13,578 bases of DNA from contig CAMLIU010000009.1 of the NCBI GenBank assembly GCA_946479995.1, positions 1 through 13,578 of the forward strand, given 5' to 3'. This DNA is from an uncultured Gemmatimonadota bacterium (GTDB lineage: Bacteria > Gemmatimonadota > Gemmatimonadetes > Gemmatimonadales > Gemmatimonadaceae). The position numbers were made by a program, and so were the translations under genes. Shown here piece by piece: positions 8,128-13,578 of the stretch. The notes under the pieces were generated by a model. That model had not been told where the DNA came from. It saw nothing but the letters and a program-made list of their open reading frames with translations, and did no database searches. Positions within the stretch are counted from its first letter, which is position 1. Every line of letters begins with the position of its first letter.

Positions 8128-8769
8128 ATGCTTCGAACGGTCCGAGTGTCTCGTGCAGGGGCGCTTCCGCTGGTCGTCGCGATACTCGCGTGGGGGTGTA
8201 CGCCGCCGCCCGGCGCCAGCGGGGGTGCCTCCGACACCACGCCATCGCGCGGCAGCGCCGCCCGTGCCCCCATCCGTCCGGATTCCGCGCATGTGCTCGA
8301 GTTGGCGAACACCTACGTCTACACGCAGTGGAAACCGCCAGTGAAGGCGGAGGAGAAGATTCACAAGGGCGTGAATCACGGGGTTCCGAAGGGGAGCGAG
8401 CCGCAGGTGATGTGGATCGCGAGGGCGGAAGAGGTCCGGGGAGGAAGCTATCCGGCGGACGAGGAGATACTCGCACTCGTCTTCAGCAACAAGGACTATC
8501 AGGGCCTTGGCATACGACAGGGATACAACTTTCTCTGGCGAAACAGGACCGCAGGCGGAGTCTGGCTGATTTCAGTCACACCATCCTCACCCACCGAGCT
8601 TGTTCGCGACAACATCGCGTACACACACTCGGGTTCCAAGGGCGAACGTCGCCTGGTGATCGAGGACTTCGATACCATAACGGCGAGCGGAGTCCGCCTC
8701 CAGAATGTCGCTCTCGGATTCTGCATCGACGACCCGTCGTGCGGCGGCCACTGCGGCTACAGCCAGTAA
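8128..8769 (+). CDS. Putative lipoprotein with C-terminal CIDDPxCGGHCGY motif (copy 2)
   Basis: This is a paralogue of the preceding gene, also of unknown function, with 213 residues. Its signal peptide has a hydrophobic core at about 10-22 and lipobox LAWGC with Cys24, followed by a Pro/Gly/Ser/Ala-rich linker to about residue 50. Blocks shared with copy 1 are: YVYT against YVYD; GLGIRQGYNFLWRN against GLGLGKGFNYVWRN; DNIAYTHSGSKGERRLV against DIPYSHGDAREPRLV; and VALGFCIDDPSCGGHCGY against VALGLCIDDPRCGGHCGY. The middle regions differ, so the duplication is old. Its only other cysteines are C199, C205 and C209, with H208 beside the last. Thr follows the anchor cysteine, which suggests outer-membrane sorting. 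The gap to copy 1 is 71 bases without a clear terminator, so co-transcription is likely. The stop lies 25 bases from the stop of the opposing histidine kinase gene. Confidence 0.86.
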   Translation: MLRTVRVSRAGALPLVVAILAWGCTPPPGASGGASDTTPSRGSAARAPIRPDSAHVLELANTYVYTQWKPPVKAEEKIHKGVNHGVPKGSEPQVMWIARAEEVRGGSYPADEEILALVFSNKDYQGLGIRQGYNFLWRNRTAGGVWLISVTPSSPTELVRDNIAYTHSGSKGERRLVIEDFDTITASGVRLQNVALGFCIDDPSCGGHCGYSQ

Positions 8770-8794
8770 CGTGATTCCCCTGGCGCGGCGAGCG

Positions 8795-10252
8795 CTAGCG
8801 AGGCGCGGCGCTGGCGGCTCGACTCGCCTGCCGCCTCTCCCTCACCCCACTCATCGTCCCGCTACTCACCAGACTCGCCGACAACGTGAAGTGAAACGTC
8901 GTCCCCACGCCGGGCTGGCTCTCCACCCAGATCCGCCCGCCGTGGGCCTCGACGATCCCCTTCGCGATGGACAATCCCAACCCGATCCCGCGGCGGTCCG
9001 CCGGATTGGCCTGCCAGAACTCGCCGAACAGCTTCGACAGCTGCTCCGGCGTCATCCCCACGCCGGTGTCCGACACCGAGAAGCGCACCCCACCCGGCGC
9101 GTCTTCGGCGCGGATGGTGATCGTGCCGCCCGCCGGCGTGAACTTCACCGCGTTGCCGACGAGGTTCGACAGCACCTGGATCACGCGCCCCTCGTCGGCG
9201 ACGACCTGCTGCAGCCCGTCCGCCACCACCGTCTCCAGCCGCAGCTGCTTCTCGGCGGCGATCGGGGCGAGCATGCCTGACGCCTCGCTCACCAGGGGCG
9301 CTACCGGAACCGGTCGCGTGCTGATCGCCACGCGCCCTGCCTCCAGCTTGGCCACGTCGAGCAGGTCCTGCACGAGCCGGTTCATGCGCTCGCCGGCGCG
9401 CTTGATCCGGGTGAGGTGATCGGCCTGCTTCTCCGGCGGCATCGGGAGCTCGAGCAGGAGGGAGGCGCACATCGAGATCGTATGCAGCGGGTTGCGCAGG
9501 TCGTGCGACACGATCTTCAGCACCTGCTCCCGCGCGTCGATGCTCGCCTCGGCATCCTCGTACATGCGCGACAGGGTGGCGCGGGCCACTTCGTCGGTGA
9601 CGAGACGACGGACGAGCGTCGTCACGCTCATGCTCAGCAGGCCACTGGCGAGGAGGATCACCGAGATCAGCGCCACCGGGAACCACTCCATGCGCATCAC
9701 GACGGCGACGACGACGAACACGCCCATGGCCAGCGCCGTGGCGGTGCGCGCAGCGCGCCGCGACCACCGCAGCGTACCGGAGAGGCTGAGGAACGTGCAC
9801 AGCGCGGTGGCCGCCGCCATCATCTCGGCATGCGGCGAGCGCACGCCCGGCGGGAGCTGCCAGGTGGCGACGAGGGTGGTGAGGATGAAGAACGAGTCCA
9901 CCAGCGGGGCCACGCGCGTCATCCAGCGCCGGTACCACCCTCGACGCAGCGCCGCCACGAGTGCCGTGGAGGCGGCGAGCCACACCGTGGCGAGCAGGAG
10001 CGGCAGGAGGGCGGCACCATCGCTCACCGTCGCACGACCGGCGAGCAGGGGGAGCGCGGTGAGGGCCACGAAGGGCACGGCAACGAGCACGCGCAGGTAG
10101 CCCAGGCGCAGCTCGCCGGCACTCGCCTCGCCCAGCATCACCCGGTCGATCGCACCCGCGAGCTGGGTCGCCGACCCGGGAGGAGCGAGGTCGGTGCGGA
10201 GTGCGCGCTCGATCGAGGCGGCGAGCGCGTCGTACGAGTCGGGAGCCGTCAT
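8795..10252 (-). CDS. Membrane sensor histidine kinase (six-span, orphan)
   Basis: This is a two-component sensor kinase of 485 residues counted from the ATG at 10252. A soluble N-terminus of about 50 residues is followed by a hydrophobic region with about six membrane spans (roughly 50-212) and no sizeable periplasmic loop. It then has a short linker and the HisKA dimerisation helix with the phosphorylation site in VSHDLRNPLH (His250). The ATP-binding domain has the N box around VLSNLVGNAVKF (about 360-371), the G1 box DTGVGM (395-400) and the G2 box GIGLGLSIAKG (422-432). The C-terminal tail is short and basic. No response regulator is adjacent, so its partner must be elsewhere. A GTG at 10261 is an alternative start. 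ATG is preferred because GGTGGG lies 4 bases before it on the minus strand. The signal sensed is unknown; a membrane-located cue is likely, given the lack of a periplasmic domain. Confidence 0.92.
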   Translation of the reverse strand: MTAPDSYDALAASIERALRTDLAPPGSATQLAGAIDRVMLGEASAGELRLGYLRVLVAVPFVALTALPLLAGRATVSDGAALLPLLLATVWLAASTALVAALRRGWYRRWMTRVAPLVDSFFILTTLVATWQLPPGVRSPHAEMMAAATALCTFLSLSGTLRWSRRAARTATALAMGVFVVVAVVMRMEWFPVALISVILLASGLLSMSVTTLVRRLVTDEVARATLSRMYEDAEASIDAREQVLKIVSHDLRNPLHTISMCASLLLELPMPPEKQADHLTRIKRAGERMNRLVQDLLDVAKLEAGRVAISTRPVPVAPLVSEASGMLAPIAAEKQLRLETVVADGLQQVVADEGRVIQVLSNLVGNAVKFTPAGGTITIRAEDAPGGVRFSVSDTGVGMTPEQLSKLFGEFWQANPADRRGIGLGLSIAKGIVEAHGGRIWVESQPGVGTTFHFTLSASLVSSGTMSGVRERRQASRAASAAPR

Positions 10253-10337
10253 CGTGCCCACCGCGTGAGTGGAACCGGCAGACCGCGGAGCGAATCCAGC
10301 GTCCTACGGATACCAGCCCGGCGGCGGGTCCGCCAGA

Positions 10338-10357
10338 GCGCCGGCTCGAGCCGGCGC
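10338..10357 (-). terminator. GC-rich perfect palindrome downstream of lolA, possible terminator
   Basis: A perfect 20-base inverted repeat (GCGCCGG-CTCGAG-CCGGCGC, with the centre itself palindromic) starts 12 bases past the lolA stop. Folded in RNA, it gives a 7-8 base pair GC stem. No U tract follows on the minus strand, so it may be a Rho-assisted terminator, an mRNA 3'-end stabiliser or a protein-binding site. The rest of the 117-base gap up to the histidine kinase start shows no promoter I would trust. Confidence 0.5.
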
Positions 10358-10369
10358 CCCGGTCACTGC

Positions 10370-11041
10370 CTAACGGTCGACGACTCGCGTTCCTGCGGGC
10401 GGGGTGAAGATGAACGCCTTGGCGTCTACCGGCACGTTCGTGCGGAACGACGTCAGCGTCACGGTGCGCTGGAGGCCGCTCGGCTCGGTCACTTCGAACT
10501 GCCGCACCGACGCATCCTTGTCGTCGATGTAGACGACGGCGCTCTTGAACTGTGCCTGATGTCCGGCCTTCGGCACGAGCCGGTACACGTGCGTGGCGCG
10601 ACCCGCGACGGTCTTCGTGCCGAGCGGCGTGATGTCGTAGCGCGTGCGCGGCGAGGTGAGGAACTGCGCGGTGAGGTCCACCGTGCCGGTGCCCCCTTCA
10701 CCGAGCCGCGACCGGATGACCTGGCCCGGCGTCGTGCTCGGGAGGTACAGCCAGACGTACTTGCCGTCCGCCACGATGCGATCGGTGGCCGGATCGTTGA
10801 ACCGCACCGAGAGCTTCCCCGGACGCCGCTGCTGGTATTCACCCGAGCTGGTCAGCGTGTTGCCGGTGAGCGAATTGACGATGGTCTGGTTGAACGTCGC
10901 GCGCGCCGTCTTCACGCGCGACCACGCCGCGACGGCGCGGTTGAGCGGATCGCTCTTCGACGACTGCGCCGAGGCGGGCGCGACGGTGCTGGATGCAAGC
11001 ACGCTGGCGAGCGCCAGCGTGAGAAATGGCTTTCCGGTCAT
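10370..11041 (-). CDS. lolA: Outer-membrane lipoprotein carrier protein LolA
   Basis: LolA is the periplasmic chaperone that takes lipoproteins from the LolCDE transporter and carries them to the outer membrane. The 223-residue form given here starts with a classic signal peptide, MTGKPF then a hydrophobic run, with likely cleavage after PASA (residue 25). The mature protein has the LolA layout: an N-terminal helix (LNRAVAAWSRVKTARATFNQ), then a run of beta strands including the GEYQQRRPGKLSVRF and YVWLYLPST segments typical of the family, a second half rich in strands, and a C-terminal FIFTPPAGTRVVD. The longer start at 11074 (ATG) is possible. The start at 11041 is preferred because GGAG precedes it by 4 bases and the signal peptide then has normal length. 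It follows aroF by 51 bases, probably in one operon. No LolB or LolCDE gene is in the window. Confidence 0.88.
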   Translation of the reverse strand: MTGKPFLTLALASVLASSTVAPASAQSSKSDPLNRAVAAWSRVKTARATFNQTIVNSLTGNTLTSSGEYQQRRPGKLSVRFNDPATDRIVADGKYVWLYLPSTTPGQVIRSRLGEGGTGTVDLTAQFLTSPRTRYDITPLGTKTVAGRATHVYRLVPKAGHQAQFKSAVVYIDDKDASVRQFEVTEPSGLQRTVTLTSFRTNVPVDAKAFIFTPPAGTRVVDR

Positions 11042-11092
11042 CGTGCTCCGGGTTGAGAGGGTCATGGGGCGCATCGATGCCCCACGACCATG

Positions 11093-12145
11093 CTACCCTC
11101 GTGCCGCCGTGGTGGTCCCTGGTGCAGGCGCGAGCGACCGTCCGATGGCCTGGGCAATCATGCGCGTCTCGCGCACGAGCTGCGCGAACTGTTCGGGATA
11201 GAGCGACTGGCCGCCGTCGGAGAGGGCGCGGTCGGGATCGGGGTGCACCTCCACGAGCAGCCCGTCGGCGCCCGCGGCGATGGCGGCGCGTCCCATCGGG
11301 ATCACCTTGTCGCGCAGGCCCGTGCCATGGCTCGGGTCGGCGACGATGGGAAGGTGCGACAGCTTCTGAACGAGGGGGATGGCGGTGAGGTCGAACAGGT
11401 TCCGCGTGGAGGGGTCGAAGCTGCGGATCCCGCGCTCGCAGAGGATCACCTGCCCGTTGCCTTCGGCGAGGATGTACTCGGCGCTCATCAGCAGGTCCGT
11501 GATGGTCGCCGCCATGCCGCGCTTGAGCAGCACCGGCTTGCCGAGCCGGCCCACGGTGCGGAGCAGGGAATAGTTCTGCATGTTGCGCGCGCCGATCTGG
11601 ATGCAGTCGGCCACCTCCGCCACGCGGTGCGCGCCCTCGTCGTCCAGCGCTTCCGTGACGATCGCCAGCCCCGTCTCGCGGCGCGCGAGAGCAAGCATCT
11701 CGAGTCCCTTCACGCCAAGTCCCTGGAAGGCATACGGCGAGCTGCGCGGCTTGAACGCACCGCCGCGGAGCGCCGCACCTCCTGCGTCGCGTACCTGCTG
11801 CGCGGCGAGCACGATCTGCTTCTCGCTTTCCACCGAGCAGGGGCCGGCGACGATCGGGATCTCCTCGCCGCCGAAGGTGACGCCCGGCGCGATGGTGACG
11901 AGCGTGTTGTCGGCGCGCCATTCACGCGACACCTGCTTGTACGGCTTGGTGACGTGAATGACCTCGGCCACCCCGTCGAGCGACTCGAGCCGCGAGCCGT
12001 CCACGCGCCCATCGTTGCCGACGAGCCCGACGGAGGTGCGCTGCGCGCCGGGCATCGGCCGCGCCTGGTACCCCATCTCCTCGATCACCCGCACGACGCG
12101 CGTCACCTGCTCGGGCGTGGCGTCGTGCTCCATCACGATCAGCAT
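11093..12145 (-). CDS. aroF: 3-deoxy-7-phosphoheptulonate (DAHP) synthase, type I-beta with ferredoxin-like regulatory domain
   Basis: The enzyme condenses phosphoenolpyruvate and erythrose 4-phosphate to DAHP, the first step of the shikimate pathway to aromatic amino acids. The 350-residue protein matches the Thermotoga maritima DAHP synthase layout closely. Residues 1 to about 80 form a ferredoxin-like domain ([17 protein letters not shown] to [11 protein letters not shown]), the module that mediates Tyr/Phe feedback in that enzyme. The TIM barrel follows, with [43 protein letters not shown] and DPSHGTG. The predicted metal ligands C103, H273, E299 and D310 are all present, each one position beyond their Thermotoga counterparts. 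The ATG shares one base with the stop of the upstream hydrolase gene (TGATG), and GAGGAAG precedes it, so translation is probably coupled. The frame is open further upstream, but that part is hydrolase antisense-frame noise. Confidence 0.96.
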   Translation of the reverse strand: MLIVMEHDATPEQVTRVVRVIEEMGYQARPMPGAQRTSVGLVGNDGRVDGSRLESLDGVAEVIHVTKPYKQVSREWRADNTLVTIAPGVTFGGEEIPIVAGPCSVESEKQIVLAAQQVRDAGGAALRGGAFKPRSSPYAFQGLGVKGLEMLALARRETGLAIVTEALDDEGAHRVAEVADCIQIGARNMQNYSLLRTVGRLGKPVLLKRGMAATITDLLMSAEYILAEGNGQVILCERGIRSFDPSTRNLFDLTAIPLVQKLSHLPIVADPSHGTGLRDKVIPMGRAAIAAGADGLLVEVHPDPDRALSDGGQSLYPEQFAQLVRETRMIAQAIGRSLAPAPGTTTAARG

Positions 12146-12912
12146 CAGTCTTCCTCGATCTCGAACGTGGCCCCGTCCTCGGCGAGCGTGACCGGGCCGG
12201 CGTAGTGCGCCGCCACGTCGGCACGCACGTCGGTGCGCTCCACGGGCGGATAGAAATGCGTGAGCACCAGGTGCTTCGGCAGGGCGGCCGCCGCGAGCGC
12301 GCCACACTGCGCCGGCGTGAGATGCTCGGGAATGCCCATGTCGTCCGGCAGCGAGCACTCGCAGAGCAGCACGTCAGCGCCCCGTGCCCACTCGGCGAAC
12401 ATCGGGTCGTACCCGGTGTCCCCCGTGTACACCACACGTCGTCCGCCGCGCACGATGGAATACCCCACGCTTTCCGGGGTGTGCGGCACCTTCGTGGCCG
12501 ACAGCGTCACGCCGTCGCCGAGCTCCATGGTGCCGCCGGGCGCGATCTCCACGATGGTCATCGGGAATCCCGGCTCACGGAGCCACGCCCCGAAACCGTC
12601 GGCGAGACGGCCCAGCAGGTCGGCGATCCCCGCGGGCCCGACGACCGTGAGCGGTGCGCTTCGGCCCGGGATGCTGCCGTACTTCCAGCCGAACACCAGC
12701 GTGGCGAAGTCGCCGATGTGATCGGCGTGAAAGTGCGTGAACGCCACGTGGGTGATCTCGCGCCAGCGCGGCGCATGCTGCGCGAGGCGATGCGTCACCC
12801 CGCTGCCGCAGTCCATCAGCAGCATCACCTCGCCGGCCTGGAGCAGGTGGCCGGCGCAGACGCGCGCCGGCGTGAGCGCGACCGTGCCCGTGCCCAGCGT
12901 GATCAGTCGCAT
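12145..12912 (-). CDS. Metallo-beta-lactamase-fold hydrolase, RNase Z/ElaC-like
   Basis: This is a 255-residue cytoplasmic hydrolase of the RNase Z-like branch of the metallo-beta-lactamase fold. It starts [10 protein letters not shown], the first strand typical of this branch. The dinuclear metal site is complete: THFHADH (H60, H62, D64, H65), H144 in [11 protein letters not shown]165 in YTGDTG and H219 in LTHFYP. The segment between the HxHxDH motif and H144 is ordinary, and I see no clear glycine/proline-rich exosite arm of the kind RNase Z uses to grip tRNA. A tRNA 3'-end nuclease role is therefore possible but unproven; other members of this branch act on phosphodiesters or small esters. 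The gene lies 19 bases after smc and overlaps aroF by one base, so it is part of the smc-to-lolA unit. No strong ribosome binding site precedes the ATG. Confidence 0.88.
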   Translation of the reverse strand: MRLITLGTGTVALTPARVCAGHLLQAGEVMLLMDCGSGVTHRLAQHAPRWREITHVAFTHFHADHIGDFATLVFGWKYGSIPGRSAPLTVVGPAGIADLLGRLADGFGAWLREPGFPMTIVEIAPGGTMELGDGVTLSATKVPHTPESVGYSIVRGGRRVVYTGDTGYDPMFAEWARGADVLLCECSLPDDMGIPEHLTPAQCGALAAAALPKHLVLTHFYPPVERTDVRADVAAHYAGPVTLAEDGATFEIEED

Positions 12913-12931
12913 GCCGCGCGGGATGCCGGCC

Positions 12932-13578
12932 TCACGCCGGCGCCGCGACCTCCTCGTCCGCTGTCGCCGGCGGCTGGTCCGTCGCCTCGACGGACTTGCC
13001 GCGCATGCGCACGCTCACGAGCGACGACACACCCGGCTCCTGCATCGTCACGCCGTACACGGCGTCGCCCGCCTCGGTGGTGGTGCGCGGGTTGTGGGTG
13101 ATGACGATGAACTGCGTGCGCGTCTTGAACTGGTTGAGCATGCGCACGAAGCGCCCGACGTTCGCGTCGTCGAGCGGGGCGTCCACCTCGTCGAGCAGGC
13201 AGAAGGGACTCGGCTTGGTGAGGAAGATGCCGAAGAGCAGCGACAGCGCCACGAGTGCGCGCTCGCCGCTCGAGAGCAGGTGGATGCGCTGCGTCTTCTT
13301 GCCGCGCGGCGACGCATGGATCTCGATGTCGCAGTCCAGCGGCGCCTCGGGGTTCTCGAGGCGCAGGTCGCACTCGCCGCCGCCGAACAGCGACATGAAG
13401 ATCGTGCGGAAGTTCTCGCGCACCTGGTTGAAGGTGGCGAGGAACAGCTCGCGCGCCGTGGCGTCGATCTCCTTGATCGCCTGGAGGAGCGACTGCCGCG
13501 CCTCGGCGAGGTCGGTCCGCTGCGCGACGAGGAAGTCGTGGCGCTTCATCGTCTCGTCGTGCTCCTCGATCGCCAGCG
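12932..13578 (-). CDS. smc: Chromosome segregation protein SMC, C-terminal head, 5' part outside window
   Basis: SMC is the ATPase of the bacterial condensin complex, which compacts and segregates the chromosome with ScpA and ScpB. Only the C-terminal 214 or so residues are in the window; the frame stays open to the edge (LAIEEHDETMKRHDFLVAQR at the entry), so the methionine at 13549 is internal. What remains is the end of the coiled coil (LAEARQSLLQAIKEID), the FRTIFMSLFGGGECDLRL strand region, the ABC signature LLSSGERAL, and the Walker B stretch CLLDEVDAPLDDANVGRF, ending in the H-loop region QFIVITHNP. These are diagnostic for SMC heads. A short acidic, alanine- and proline-rich tail (DQPPATADEEVAAPA) closes the protein. 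The hydrolase gene follows after 19 bases, which suggests co-transcription. Confidence 0.96.
   Translation of the reverse strand, partial: LAIEEHDETMKRHDFLVAQRTDLAEARQSLLQAIKEIDATARELFLATFNQVRENFRTIFMSLFGGGECDLRLENPEAPLDCDIEIHASPRGKKTQRIHLLSSGERALVALSLLFGIFLTKPSPFCLLDEVDAPLDDANVGRFVRMLNQFKTRTQFIVITHNPRTTTEAGDAVYGVTMQEPGVSSLVSVRMRGKSVEATDQPPATADEEVAAPA

Noticed and set aside
7436..8769. The two small proteins as precursors of a ribosomally made modified peptide, because of the cysteine-rich C-terminus.
   Set aside because: They carry lipoprotein signals and about 150 residues of apparently folded sequence, and no radical SAM, cyclodehydratase, lanthionine synthetase or dedicated transporter gene lies nearby.
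8004..8774. A 256-codon frame overlapping the second lipoprotein gene.
   Set aside because: It lacks the signal peptide and shared motif. The correct frame is fixed by its paralogue.
8793..8800. The CGCTAGCG palindrome as a terminator for the convergent genes.
   Set aside because: A self-complementary 8-mer without a loop or flanking pairing does not make a stable hairpin, and no T tract follows on either strand.
9416..11056. A 546-codon plus-strand open frame across the histidine kinase and lolA.
   Set aside because: It is low-complexity, charged translation opposite clear genes, and it spans the gap and palindrome between them. No motif or ribosome binding site supports it.
12143..12358. 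An N-terminal extension of DAHP synthase to 12358.
   Set aside because: The extra 71 residues are low-complexity, lie opposite in frame to the hydrolase coding sequence, and the start at 12145 aligns with the Thermotoga enzyme's N-terminus.

Overview
The window is GC-rich, densely packed chromosomal DNA. The best guess at the host is a diderm of the Gemmatimonadetes type. Three things support this: very high GC with coding-frame third-position bias; a LolA lipoprotein carrier and two lipoproteins, which imply an outer membrane; and a large one-pass Ser/Thr kinase whose kinase domain reads like the many kinases of that phylum. This taxonomic call comes from recognising protein style, not from a database search. 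I see no rRNA, tRNA, CRISPR array, insertion sequence or phage gene. The longest gap without a gene is about 135 bases.

Layout, plus strand, 1-8769. The first block is a tight housekeeping run: the 3' part of prfA (release factor 1); prmC, which methylates the GGQ glutamine of that factor; a YlbF/YmcA-family helical protein; tmk (thymidylate kinase); and a CtpA-type S41 protease. Stops and starts overlap or lie a few bases apart, so this looks like one transcription unit with translational coupling. After a 135-base gap comes a second block: a 1060-residue membrane Ser/Thr protein kinase with a 740-residue extracytoplasmic part, followed by two paralogous small lipoproteins. Both end in the same cysteine motif, C-I-D-D-P-x-C-G-G-H-C-G-Y.

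Layout, minus strand, 13578 down to 8795. Genes in transcription order are the C-terminal ATPase head of smc, an RNase Z-like metallo-beta-lactamase-fold hydrolase, aroF (DAHP synthase of the Thermotoga type with an N-terminal ferredoxin-like domain), lolA, and then, after a GC-rich perfect palindrome, a six-span membrane histidine kinase. The histidine kinase and the second lipoprotein gene converge with only 25 bases between them.

The housekeeping genes are conventional. The least explained part is 4198-8769. The kinase's outer domain faces the compartment where the two lipoproteins should be anchored, and the lipoproteins belong to a family I do not recognise, with all cysteines other than the lipid-anchor cysteine packed into the last 14-15 residues. 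This could be a small envelope signalling module, but that link is inference from gene order.
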